Shown piece after piece: positions 1-9,467 of a DNA stretch of 64,000 bases. The stretch comes from Enhydrobacter sp. GTDB taxonomy: Bacteria > Pseudomonadota > Alphaproteobacteria > Reyranellales > Reyranellaceae. Under the pieces are notes generated by a model. It searched no databases, had not been told where the DNA came from, and saw only the letters and a program-made list of their open reading frames with translations. The stretch covers positions 2,354,473 to 2,418,472 of the forward strand of contig CP075528.1 in NCBI GenBank assembly GCA_025808875.1, written 5' to 3'. Within the stretch, counting starts at the first letter, position 1, and the number at the start of each line of letters is the position of its first letter. Both the position numbers and the translations under genes were made by a program.

Positions 1-769
1 CGAACGGCGCACCCATCAGTGCGCGAATCGCCAACCAGAGGAATGTGAGTCGGCGATGATGTTGAGTCGCTGCAGTCGCGCGCTCCAGCACGAGCTGGAT
101 GGTTTTCGGTCTCGGCGGTGCGAGGTCAGGATCGCCAACTCCCTCCAAGAATTGCAGCGGCGGCGGTTCGTCTTTGACTCGGTAGTCACGATGCCTGATT
201 CGATGCAGGGTATCGACAAGCGTCGACAGCCTCGGCAAAGGCAGCCGCCTCAGCCACTTTGGCCGGTCATACACCTGAAGGAGTCGATCGACCCGCTTCA
301 GGATATGGTCCTCAGACACCGGATCGAGACTGAAGCCTGGGAAACACGGCTCGAGTAGTCGAAGTAGCTGTGCCAGCCTGGGCTCCGGATCGAAGCCTTG
401 CTGAAGGAAGATGAAGGTCGGCTTTCGGAGCAGAGCCGCTTCGAACAGCTCCAGCTCGAAGAAGGAGCTAGGAACTGCGTCCCGGTCCGAAAGTTTGATC
501 GGTGTACCGTGGCGCTTCGTCAGCACTACGACAAGGCAGTCCGCAGTCCGTACACCCTCGAGGCACAGCTCCGCCTTGTCGAAAGGCTCCAAGAGGCTGT
601 CTCGGTCGAGTTCGCGGAAGTCCTCGGCCATCCAAATGGGGCGCACAGCACCGGTCGCCACATGATCGCCCCCGGTCATCTCCCGGATCCGGCGCCGAAT
701 CGCGAGAGGAGATCCGAGTGGATCCTCGAAGCAGGACGACAGAAATATCGATGGTCTGTTGGCCTTCAT
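1..769 (-). CDS. DUF4062-like N-terminal domain protein, cut by the left edge
   Basis: The frame is open from the ATG at 769 to the window edge (256 codons, no stop), so the C-terminus lies outside. The first residues, KANRPSIFLSSCFEDP, match the opening strand and SS-F-D motif of DUF4062 domains. Around residues 69-90 the pattern C-x3-V-x2-ADCLVVVLTKRHGTP follows, then SSFFELELFEA near 101-111, again as in DUF4062. The family has a TIR/Sir2-like alpha/beta fold and is often the N-terminal module of STAND NTPases or other suspected defence proteins. No effector or NTPase motif is visible in the part present. Only a weak AGG lies upstream of the start. An alternative TTG start at 773 is in another frame. 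The family call is by motif and not certain. Confidence 0.6.
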   Translation of the reverse strand, partial: MKANRPSIFLSSCFEDPLGSPLAIRRRIREMTGGDHVATGAVRPIWMAEDFRELDRDSLLEPFDKAELCLEGVRTADCLVVVLTKRHGTPIKLSDRDAVPSSFFELELFEAALLRKPTFIFLQQGFDPEPRLAQLLRLLEPCFPGFSLDPVSEDHILKRVDRLLQVYDRPKWLRRLPLPRLSTLVDTLHRIRHRDYRVKDEPPPLQFLEGVGDPDLAPPRPKTIQLVLERATAATQHHRRLTFLWLAIRALMGAPF

Positions 770-975
770 CCAATGACTGCCTGAGCCATGTCCGTCAACG
801 TCGAGAACGTATCATGGCGTTGCTTGCGACCTCTATCCAGGGATGGGTAGAGTTCGTCAGTTGATGCTCCACGCGTGGAAGCTGTCGGCTTCTCGTTGTG
901 TTCTGCGGCTTACGAGGCTTGGCCAGTCTACCAACACGGCCGCGTAGCGATGCGCGGTCGCTCAGTCGACCGACA

Positions 976-2445
<1,470 letters not shown>

Positions 2446-2491
2446 GGGGAGGTGTTATAACGCGGGAAACGTCTTCGAGGGGATCAAGCGC

Positions 2492-3373
2492 ATGAGCACA
2501 GACTACGTACCGCCCAAGGTCTGGACCTGGAGCAAGGAGAACGGCGGCCGCTTCGCCAGCATCAACCGGCCGATTGCCGGAGCGACCCGCGACAAGGAGC
2601 TGCCGGTCGGCAAGCACCCGTTCCAGCTCTATTCGCTGGGCACGCCGAACGGCCAGAAGGTCACCGTCATGTTCGAGGAGCTGCTGGCGCTCGGCCACGC
2701 CGGCGCCGAGTACGACGCCTGGCCGATCCGGATCGGCGAGGGCGAGCAGTTCGGCTCGGGCTTCGTCGCCATCAACCCCAACTCCAAGATCCCGGCGCTG
2801 CTCGACCGCAGCGGGCCGAAGCCGGTGCGGGTCTTCGAATCGGGGGCGATCCTGATGCATCTCGCCGAGAAGTTCGGCGCCTTCCTGCCCAGGGTCGGCG
2901 ACCCGCTGCGCGCCGAGTGCCTGTCCTGGCTGTTCTGGCAGATGGGCAGCGCGCCCTATCTCGGCGGCGGCTTCGGCCACTTCTACGCCTACGCGCCGAC
3001 CAAGATCGAATACGCCATCGACCGCTTCGCCATGGAGACCAAGCGCCAGCTCGACGTGCTCGACCGGCGGCTGGCCGAGAGCCGGTTCCTCGGCGGCGAC
3101 GACTACACGATCGCCGACATCGCGGTGTGGCCGTGGTACGGCGGGCTCGCCAAGGGCCTGCTCTACGGCGCCGGCGAGTTCCTCGCGGTGCAGGACTACA
3201 AGCACGTCCAGCGCTGGGCCGACGAGATCGGCGCGCGGCCGGCGGTGAAGCGCGGCCGCATCGTCAACCGCCTGCAGGGCGATCCCAAGGCGCAGCTGCG
3301 CGAACGACACGACGCCAGCGACTTCGAGCTGCGCACCCAGGACAAGCTCGAGCCCAGCAAGGCCGCGAGCTGA
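2492..3373 (+). CDS. yghU: Glutathione S-transferase, YghU type
   Basis: A 293-residue GST closely resembling E. coli YghU, a Nu-class enzyme with glutathione-dependent disulfide-bond reductase activity. Diagnostic stretches include PAKVWTW-like PPKVWTWSKENGG near the N-terminus, LPVGKHPFQLYSLGTPNGQK, NPNSKIPALLDR, VFESGAILMHLAEKFG, and the C-terminal RWADEIGARPAVKRGRIVNR and ERHDASDFE. The thioredoxin-like domain covers about residues 40-130 and the helical domain 140-270. The ATG at 2492 gives the length of known homologues; a longer open frame upstream is not supported by homology. Confidence 0.93.
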   Translation: MSTDYVPPKVWTWSKENGGRFASINRPIAGATRDKELPVGKHPFQLYSLGTPNGQKVTVMFEELLALGHAGAEYDAWPIRIGEGEQFGSGFVAINPNSKIPALLDRSGPKPVRVFESGAILMHLAEKFGAFLPRVGDPLRAECLSWLFWQMGSAPYLGGGFGHFYAYAPTKIEYAIDRFAMETKRQLDVLDRRLAESRFLGGDDYTIADIAVWPWYGGLAKGLLYGAGEFLAVQDYKHVQRWADEIGARPAVKRGRIVNRLQGDPKAQLRERHDASDFELRTQDKLEPSKAAS

Positions 3374-3385
3374 ACCCAAACCGTT

Positions 3386-3492
3386 CCTCCCCTTGCCGAC
3401 GCAAGGGGAGGTGTCAGCGTCTTGCGCTGACGGAGGGGTGGGTCATGACCCCTCCGGCCCTGCGGGCCACCTCCCCAGCTTCGCTGGAGCGG
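3386..3492. repeat. Mosaic of nested palindromes (REP-like intergenic element)
   Basis: Between the GST stop and the SDR gene lies a chain of perfect hairpins. An 11-bp stem with a CGAC loop spans 3386-3411. A GTCAGCG/CGCTGAC stem spans about 3413-3431. A GGAGGGG/CCCCTCC stem encloses the palindrome GGTCATGACC. Short GGCCC/GGGCC and CCAGC/GCTGG stems follow to about 3492. Such chains of CTCCCC-type palindromes are common mobile intergenic repeats in alphaproteobacteria. The first stem may also end transcription of the GST gene, but no T-tract follows it. Confidence 0.7.
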
Positions 3493-3518
3493 AACGACCA
3501 GAGAAAGGCGAGGATCGC

Positions 3519-4217
3519 ATGACGAACCTGAAGGGCGCGCACGTCGTCGTCACCGGCGGCACCGGCGCGCTGGGTGTCGCCGTGGTGAAGGCGCTGGTCG
3601 GGGCGGGCGCGCACTGCCACATCCCGGCGATCGAGACCGCCGTGCCGGCCGATCGCTTTCCCGGCGATGGCGTGTCGGTGACGACCGGCGTCGATCTGTC
3701 GAGCGAGGAGGCGGTGTCGGCGTTCTACGACAAGCTGCCGCCGCTCGCCGCGGCGGTGAACATCGCCGGCGGCTTCGCCTGGGCGCCGATCGCCGACAGC
3801 CCGGCCAGGGTCTTCCAGGCGCAGATGGCGATGAACTTCCTGTCGTGCGTGCTGAGCTGCCGTGCCGCGGTGGCGAACTTCCGCAAGGCGGGGCAGGGCG
3901 GGCGCCTCGTCAACATCGCGGCCAGGCCGGCGCTCGATCCGCGGCAGGGCGCCAACATGACGGCCTATACCGCGTCGAAGGCGGCGGTCGCGGCCTTCAC
4001 CGTGGCGCTCGCCGAGGAACTGAAGCGCGAGGACATCGTGGCGATCGCGCTGGCACCCTCGACCATCGACACGCCGACCAACCGCGCCGACATGCCGAAG
4101 GCCGATCACGCCTCGTGGGTGAAGCCCGCCGCGATCGCCGAGCTGATCGTGGCCCATGTCGCCCTCGCCGACCCGATCAACTCGGGCGCGCTGATCCCGG
4201 TCTACGGCAAGGCCTGA
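3519..4217 (+). CDS. Short-chain dehydrogenase/reductase
   Basis: A 232-residue classical-size SDR. The Rossmann glycine motif TGGTGALG is at residues 12-19, NIAGG at about 81-85, and the catalytic YTASK at Tyr150-Lys154. The region where the catalytic serine normally sits reads VNIAARPALDP, so alanine appears to replace it. That may mean altered chemistry or a shifted residue. The C-terminal part ends in GALIPVYGKA, typical of family members. The gene ends 16 bp inside the 3' end of the convergent FAD enzyme. Substrate is unknown. Confidence 0.85.
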   Translation: MTNLKGAHVVVTGGTGALGVAVVKALVGAGAHCHIPAIETAVPADRFPGDGVSVTTGVDLSSEEAVSAFYDKLPPLAAAVNIAGGFAWAPIADSPARVFQAQMAMNFLSCVLSCRAAVANFRKAGQGGRLVNIAARPALDPRQGANMTAYTASKAAVAAFTVALAEELKREDIVAIALAPSTIDTPTNRADMPKADHASWVKPAAIAELIVAHVALADPINSGALIPVYGKA

Positions 4218-5299
4218 GGCCGCAGCCGGCCCGGCGCGAAGGGCGCGAGATCGACCCGCGGCGAGGCGCCGTCGAGAATCAGGCCGGCCATCGCCTCGCC
4301 GGTCGCCGGCGCGTTGAGCATGCCCCAGACGCTGTGGCCGGTCGCGACATAGGCGCCCGGCGTGCCCGGCACCGCGCCGATCAGCGGCAGGCCGTCCTCG
4401 GTGACGGGACGGTAGCAGGCCTGGCGCGCGACGATGGGGGCGGCGGCGAGCGCGGGCGAGACGGCGCGGCAGAGCCGCTCGAGTCGTCCGTGCGCGCCCG
4501 GGTCGGGGCCGACCGCGGCGGGATCGACCGGCAGCGACGCCGTGCTCGACACGGCGCAGGCCCACACCGTGCCGTCGGCGCGCGCGAACAGCTCGGGCGT
4601 CAGCACCTCACCGCTCGCCTCGGTGTACTCGAGGAACAGCGCCTCGGCCGGCACCGCATCGCCGGTGCGGAAGATCAGGCTGTGGCCCTTGAGGCCGAAC
4701 ACCAGCGGCAGCGGCAGCCAGCGCGCCGCCAGGATCGACCATGGGCCGAGCGCGATCACGACGGCGTCGCCCTCGACGGTCCCGCCGTCCGCCAGCACGA
4801 TTCCGCGCGCCGCACCCGAGGCGTCGCGCCGCAGCCCGGCGACCGTGCCCTGCGTCAGTTCGGCGCCGTGCCGTTGCGCGGCCTGCATCAATCCCTGCGT
4901 GAAGGCGCGCGGCTCGACGATCGCCGTCGTCTCGCGGCCGCCGATCCGGCCCTGCAGGGTTACCGCGCCGGAGAGCCAGGGCCGCGCACCGGGGCCGGAA
5001 ACGTCGTCGCCCTCGATGGCGTGGCCGGCGAAGGTGTCGAGGCGGCGATGGCCCCACGGGTTGCCGAGCGTTTCGGCGAGCTCGGCGTGCAGGGCGAAGC
5101 TGCGCCGCGCCAGCCGGTCGAGCGCCGTGCCGCGGCACCAGTCGAGGGCGAGGAAGCCGCCCGATTTGCCCGACGCCGCGCCGCCCACCTCGTGGCGCTC
5201 GACCACGACCGGCGTCGCGCCGCGCCGGCCGAGAAAGTAGGCGACGGCCGCGCCGATCGCGCCGCCGCCGCAGATCACGATGCGCCGCGCCGCTGGCAT
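4202..5299 (-). CDS. FAD-dependent oxidoreductase, glycine/D-amino-acid oxidase (DAO) family
   Basis: A 365-residue flavoprotein of the DAO superfamily. The dinucleotide-binding motif IVICGGGAIGAA lies at residues 7-18, followed by ERHEVGGAASGKSGGF, the pattern that covers the FAD isoalloxazine. CYRPVTEDGLPLIGAVPG and YVATGHSVWGM near the C-terminus are the second FAD-contacting block typical of the family. It most resembles the TDA3/FOXRED-like branch of putative amine oxidases. The natural substrate is not evident. It faces the SDR gene convergently with a 16-bp overlap, so the two are not co-transcribed. Confidence 0.85.
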   Translation of the reverse strand: MPAARRIVICGGGAIGAAVAYFLGRRGATPVVVERHEVGGAASGKSGGFLALDWCRGTALDRLARRSFALHAELAETLGNPWGHRRLDTFAGHAIEGDDVSGPGARPWLSGAVTLQGRIGGRETTAIVEPRAFTQGLMQAAQRHGAELTQGTVAGLRRDASGAARGIVLADGGTVEGDAVVIALGPWSILAARWLPLPLVFGLKGHSLIFRTGDAVPAEALFLEYTEASGEVLTPELFARADGTVWACAVSSTASLPVDPAAVGPDPGAHGRLERLCRAVSPALAAAPIVARQACYRPVTEDGLPLIGAVPGTPGAYVATGHSVWGMLNAPATGEAMAGLILDGASPRVDLAPFAPGRLRPQALP

Positions 5300-5411
5300 G
5301 CGCGACCATAGCAGATCAGCCGACCCCGTTCGCTCGCGCTGGACCCGATCCCGCCGCCGGCGATAGAATCACCGCGTCGCGCTCTGTCGTTTCGCGCGCC
5401 AGGAGGAAGTG

Positions 5412-5633
5412 ATGAAGGCGTTTGCTCCCTTGACCGTCGCCGCGCTGCTGCTGTGCGGCGCCTGCGACAAGCCGATGACGGGTGGCGAGAAAGGCGCGAT
5501 CGCCGGCTCGGCGCTGGGCACCGGCATCGGCCTGGTCACCGGCGGCAGCTTCGGCACGGTGGTCGGTGCCGGCCTGATCGGCGGCGCGGCGGGCTTCCTC
5601 GCCGGCACCGCGCTGGACAAGAGCAGCAAGTAG
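5412..5633 (+). CDS. Small glycine-zipper protein, probable lipoprotein
   Basis: A 73-residue protein with an N-terminal hydrophobic segment ending in LLCGACDK, which could be a lipobox with the lipidated cysteine followed by Asp-Lys. The -3 position is a cysteine, so lipidation is not certain. Residues about 30-67 form a glycine-zipper segment (GAIAGSALGTGIG, then GAGLIGGAAGFLAG) like that of the Rickettsia 17-kDa/OmpA-like family, which inserts in the outer membrane. AGGAGG at 5401-5406 supports the ATG at 5412 over the GTG at 5409. It lies 10 bp before another exported small protein and may be co-transcribed with it. Confidence 0.75.
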   Translation: MKAFAPLTVAALLLCGACDKPMTGGEKGAIAGSALGTGIGLVTGGSFGTVVGAGLIGGAAGFLAGTALDKSSK

Positions 5634-5643
5634 GAGCCGCACC

Positions 5644-5988
5644 ATGCGAACCGCGACTCTCGCCACCGTTTTCGCCGGCGCTCTCGCCGCCACTCTCTCC
5701 GCCGGCGCGGCCGTGGCCCAGACGCCGCCGCCGATCAGCTTCGAGCGCGCCGTCTACGTGACCTGCCGCGAGGCCCACGACATGACGGCCGAGGCCCGTC
5801 GCGGCCTCGCCATCTTCCTCGCCGAACACGCCGCGCGCCATCGCGGCGTCGTCCTGCCGGACGGCGACCACGGCGCCCATCTCGCCCTGCTGGTGCGCGG
5901 CGGCTGCACGATCTCGCCCGACGCCTACCTGTTCACGGTGATCGACCGCGCCGTCGTCGCCGAGCAGTCGCGGATGACCAGGCGCTAG
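5644..5988 (+). CDS. HdeA/HdeB-like periplasmic protein
   Basis: A 114-residue exported protein. Residues 1-25 form a Sec signal peptide ending AAVAQ. The mature part contains two cysteines about 45 residues apart (VTCREAHDM and RGGCTISPDAY), which fits the single disulfide of the HdeA/HdeB acid-stress chaperone fold, and the size fits too. In that family the disulfide-bonded dimer dissociates at low pH and binds unfolded periplasmic proteins. The similarity is remote and rests on cysteine spacing and size, so function is tentative. Confidence 0.6.
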   Translation: MRTATLATVFAGALAATLSAGAAVAQTPPPISFERAVYVTCREAHDMTAEARRGLAIFLAEHAARHRGVVLPDGDHGAHLALLVRGGCTISPDAYLFTVIDRAVVAEQSRMTRR

Positions 5989-6133
5989 CCGGAGGCGGTT
6001 TCGTCAGTCGGTCGCCACGGCGATGCGGCCGCCGCGGCGCGCGGAAAATCTCGACCGTCTCCAGTTCCTCCCCGGCGGCGCGCAGGCGCTGGTAGGTCTG
6101 GTCGAGGGTGGCACGCAGGGTGACGACGTTCAT
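5933..6133 (-). CDS. Small hypothetical protein
   Basis: A 66-residue frame whose first 30 residues (MNVVTLRATLDQTYQRLRAA and following) look like a short amphipathic helix, while the rest is arginine-rich. A GAGGAAA sequence lies about 8 nt before the ATG, supporting translation. The 3' part overlaps the HdeA-like gene on the other strand by 56 bp, so the true gene may be shorter or not exist. No family is recognised. Confidence 0.3.
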   Translation of the reverse strand: MNVVTLRATLDQTYQRLRAAGEELETVEIFRAPRRPHRRGDRLTKPPPASAWSSATARRRRRGRSP

Positions 6134-6192
6134 CGCTCGTTTCCTCGGTGTCGAGGAAACCTAGCAGACCGTCGCAACGGCAGCGACGACGG

Positions 6193-9069
6193 CTAGCGCC
6201 GCCACCAGCCGCGCTTGGGCTTCTCCGGCGGCGCGTCGGCGGAAATCGTCGGGACCACGACCGACGGCGGCGGAGGCGGCGGCGGTGGCGCCGGCTCGGA
6301 CGGCGCTTCGGCCATCGCCGGCTGCGGTGCAACCGCGATCACCGGCGGCGGTGCGGGCGGCTCGGCCGCGATCGGTTCGCGCGCCTCGTCGCCATATTCC
6401 TCGTGCCGCCGCGCGACTGGGGCTTCGCCGTCGAGCGGGATGGCGGGCGCGGTCGGTTCGGGCGACCCGGTCGCCTCCGGCGACCCGGTCGCTTCGGGCG
6501 AGCCATCGTGCTCCCAGCCGCCGGTCTCGCCGTTCTCGCGGCGCCGGCGGCGTCCGCCGCGCCGGCCGCGGCGTCGGCGGCGATCGCCGTCGGCCGCATC
6601 GCCGGCGTCGGCCTCGCGCTCGCCATGCTCGGGCGGATTCTCCTCGGTGGCGTAGGCCGGCGCCTGCTCCTCGCCATCGGCGGGTGCCTCGCCGGAATCG
6701 CGCCGGCGGTCGCGGCGTCCGGGGCGATCGTCGTCCGGCGCGTGGCCGTTGGCGCCGTCGCCCTCCGTCGCGCCGCGCTCCTCGCCGTCACGCCGGGGAC
6801 GCCGGCGGCGACGCCGGCGGCGGCCGCGGCCGCGTCCGTCGCCTTCCTCCTCGCCGTGCCCGTCGCGCTCGTGCCCGTCGCGCTCGTGCTCGCCGTCGGC
6901 CGAAGGCGCGTCGCCGTCGTCGCTTGCCTCGGCGGTCTCGGCGGCGGCCTCGCCTTGCGCATGGTCATAGCTCGCGCGCGCGGTTTCCTGCGCCGGTCGT
7001 TCGGAATCGCGGCGGCCGCGCACCCTCTCGATCTCGCAGTCGGCGGCGTGCAGCTCCTCGTCGGCCTCGACGATGACGGTGAAGCCGTAGCGCTTCTCGA
7101 TCTCCGACAGGGCGTGGCGCTTGTGGTTGAGCAGGTAGAGCGCGACGTTGGGCGGCACCGAGACGACGATCTCGCTGGCACGGCGGCGCACGCCCTCCTC
7201 CTCGATGGCGCGCATGGCGTGCAGCGCCGCCGATTCGATCGAGCGGACGCGGCCGGTGCCGGCGCAGTGCGGGCAGATCTCGGTCGAATGCTCGAGCAGC
7301 GAGGGCCGCAGCCGCTGGCGCGACATCTCGAGCAGGCCGAAGGCCGAGATGCGGCCGATCTGGATGCGCGCGCGGTCGTGGCGCATCGCGTCCTTGACCC
7401 GGTGCTCGACCTGGCGCTGGTGGCGGTTCTCCTCCATGTCGATGAAGTCGATGACGATCAGGCCGGCGAGGTCGCGCAGGCGGACCTGGCGGGCGATCTC
7501 CTCGGCCGCCTCGACGTTGGTGCGCAGCGCCGTCTCCTCGATGTTGCGCTCCTTGGTGGCGCGGCCCGAGTTGACGTCGATGGCGACCAGCGCCTCGGTC
7601 GGATTGATGACGATGTAGCCGCCCGAGCGGAGCTGCACGACCGGCGAGTGCATGGCGTCGAACTGGCTTTCCACCTGATAGCGATGGAAGAGGGGGATCG
7701 GCTCCTTGTAGGGCCGCACCTTGTCGGCCTGGTGCGGCACCAGCTGGCGCATGAACTCCGACGCCGCGTCGAACCCCGTCTCGCCCTCGACCAGCACCTC
7801 GGCGATGTCGGTGTCGTAGACGTCGCGCAGACTGCGCTTGATGAGGTCGCCCTCCTCGTAGATCAGCGCCGGGGCGGTCGAACGCATGGTGAGCTCGCGG
7901 ATCGAATCCCACAGCCGCGACAGGTATTCGTAGTCGCGCTTGATGTCGATCTTGCTGCGCTCCAGCCCGGCGGTGCGCAGGATCACGCCCATGCCCTGCG
8001 GCACCTCGAGCTCGGCCAGCATCTCCTTCATGCGCTTGCGGTCGGCCGGGTTGGAGATCTTGCGGCTGATGCCGCCGCCGCGCCCGGCATTGGGCATCAG
8101 CACGCAGTAGCGGCCGGCCAGCGAGAGGTAGGTGGTGAGGGCGGCGCCCTTGTTGCCGCGCTCCTCCTTGACGACCTGCACCAGCAGGATCTGCCGGCGC
8201 TTGATGACTTCCTGGATCTTGTACTGGCGCACCGACGGATAGCGGCGGCGCCGTTCGCGGCGCTCGCGCTCCTCGCCCGAATCGTCGCCGCCCAGGGTCT
8301 CGACGGTCTGCGGCACCTCGGGCTGCGGCGCCTCGGCGGGATCGGCCGGAACGGCGTCGGTCGATCCCTCGAGAGCGGGACCATCGAGTCGCTCGGCGGG
8401 AATCTCGGCCGCCTGTGCGGCGGGGGCGGGCTCGGCCAGCGGATCGCGCGGCGGCTCGTGCGCCGTCTCGGCGACTGGCGGTGGCTCGGGCGCGGCTTCG
8501 ACGACGGGCGCGGCCTCGATGGCAGGTTCGGCGCGCGCCTCTTCCTGCGGCTCGGGCTGCGCCTCGGGGACGGCCTCGGGGACGGGAGCCTCGGGGACGG
8601 GCGCCTCGGAGGGCGGCGACATCGGCAGCGCCTCGTCGGACGCCGCGAGGTCGACGGGAGCCGAATCGGCGCCCCTATCCGCACTCGTTTCGGCGGCTTC
8701 GCGATATTCCTCGCGCACGTCTTCTATGTCGCTGCGGTCGATCCGGTGGCGCGACGGCGCCGGCTCGGAGTCGTCCTCGGCCAGGCGCTGCTGCTCGGCC
8801 AGCAGCTTCTCGCGGTCGGCGACGGGGATCTGGAAGTAGTCGGGATGGATTTCCGAGAAGGCCAGGAAGCCGTGGCGGTTGCCGCCGTACTCGACGAAGG
8901 CCGCCTGCAGTGACGGCTCGATGCGGATCACCTTGGCCAGGTAGATGTTGCCCTTGAGGGGCTTGCGGCTGGCCATCTCGTAGTCGAAATCGGTCAGCTT
9001 GGTTCCGTCGATCACCACCACGCGGGTTTCTTCCGGGTGGCTGGCGTCGATCAACATGCGGCGTGCCAT
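6193..9069 (-). CDS. rne: Ribonuclease E
   Basis: A 958-residue RNase E, the endonuclease that starts mRNA decay and matures rRNA and tRNA. The S1 domain starts near residue 35 and is interrupted at about 95-280 by an acidic, proline-rich insertion typical of alphaproteobacterial enzymes. The second S1 half (QYKIQEVIKRRQ, KGAALTTYLSLAGRY) follows. The DNase-I-like catalytic domain has the metal-binding DVNSGRAT and DFIDME motifs, and CPHCAGTG is the zinc-link. The last 300 residues are a low-complexity Arg/Glu/Pro scaffold with GSPEAT repeats, the usual degradosome platform. GGAGAG precedes the ATG at 9069 by 8 nt. The gene is divergent from the amidase gene. Confidence 0.96.
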   Translation of the reverse strand: MARRMLIDASHPEETRVVVIDGTKLTDFDYEMASRKPLKGNIYLAKVIRIEPSLQAAFVEYGGNRHGFLAFSEIHPDYFQIPVADREKLLAEQQRLAEDDSEPAPSRHRIDRSDIEDVREEYREAAETSADRGADSAPVDLAASDEALPMSPPSEAPVPEAPVPEAVPEAQPEPQEEARAEPAIEAAPVVEAAPEPPPVAETAHEPPRDPLAEPAPAAQAAEIPAERLDGPALEGSTDAVPADPAEAPQPEVPQTVETLGGDDSGEERERRERRRRYPSVRQYKIQEVIKRRQILLVQVVKEERGNKGAALTTYLSLAGRYCVLMPNAGRGGGISRKISNPADRKRMKEMLAELEVPQGMGVILRTAGLERSKIDIKRDYEYLSRLWDSIRELTMRSTAPALIYEEGDLIKRSLRDVYDTDIAEVLVEGETGFDAASEFMRQLVPHQADKVRPYKEPIPLFHRYQVESQFDAMHSPVVQLRSGGYIVINPTEALVAIDVNSGRATKERNIEETALRTNVEAAEEIARQVRLRDLAGLIVIDFIDMEENRHQRQVEHRVKDAMRHDRARIQIGRISAFGLLEMSRQRLRPSLLEHSTEICPHCAGTGRVRSIESAALHAMRAIEEEGVRRRASEIVVSVPPNVALYLLNHKRHALSEIEKRYGFTVIVEADEELHAADCEIERVRGRRDSERPAQETARASYDHAQGEAAAETAEASDDGDAPSADGEHERDGHERDGHGEEEGDGRGRGRRRRRRRRPRRDGEERGATEGDGANGHAPDDDRPGRRDRRRDSGEAPADGEEQAPAYATEENPPEHGEREADAGDAADGDRRRRRGRRGGRRRRRENGETGGWEHDGSPEATGSPEATGSPEPTAPAIPLDGEAPVARRHEEYGDEAREPIAAEPPAPPPVIAVAPQPAMAEAPSEPAPPPPPPPPSVVVPTISADAPPEKPKRGWWRR

Positions 9070-9467
9070 GGGCTCGCTCTCCGAGACGCCGCGTTCGGGC
9101 CGGTGCGAGCGCCCAGCGGACGGGCCGCCTCCTTGGCGCGAGGGGGACGGTGCGCCATCGACCCGTCGAACGATCGGCCGGCCAAAGCCGGACACGACCA
9201 AGACGGGGAAGCATCGCGCCGCCGGGCCAAAACGCGGCCCTGCCGACCTCGAGGTTCCTGTTAGCCACCGCCTGCCTGACAATCCCGCGGCCCTCCCGTC
9301 TGGGGGTACCGGCGGGGCTGCCGTCGGAGCGCGGCCCACCCGGGGGGCGCTTCGAACGACGGCGACTGCTCGCCCGCGCAACATACGGTGTTCGCCGCTT
9401 ACCGACAATCAATTAGTGTCGATCTGAAGAAATTGCGATAATTCATTGATAATGTTAGAAAAGGACC
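9070..9467. other. Divergent intergenic region between rne and the amidase gene
   Basis: This is 398 bp without a gene. The rne-proximal part is GC-rich and is presumably the rne leader. RNase E often autoregulates through its 5' UTR, but no specific hairpin is claimed here. The last 60 bp before the amidase start are clearly AT-rich and contain GATAAT-like hexamers and an AAAGGA ribosome-binding site, so the amidase promoter probably lies at 9410-9460. No confident -35/-10 pair could be assigned. Confidence 0.5.

Noticed and set aside
56..784. Short plus-strand frames in the first 800 bases
   Set aside because: They overlap the DUF4062-like minus-strand gene, and none has family motifs.
6148..8913. 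A 921-codon open frame on the plus strand opposite rne
   Set aside because: It is a shadow of the GC-rich rne gene, with low-complexity Ala/Arg/Val composition and no domain.
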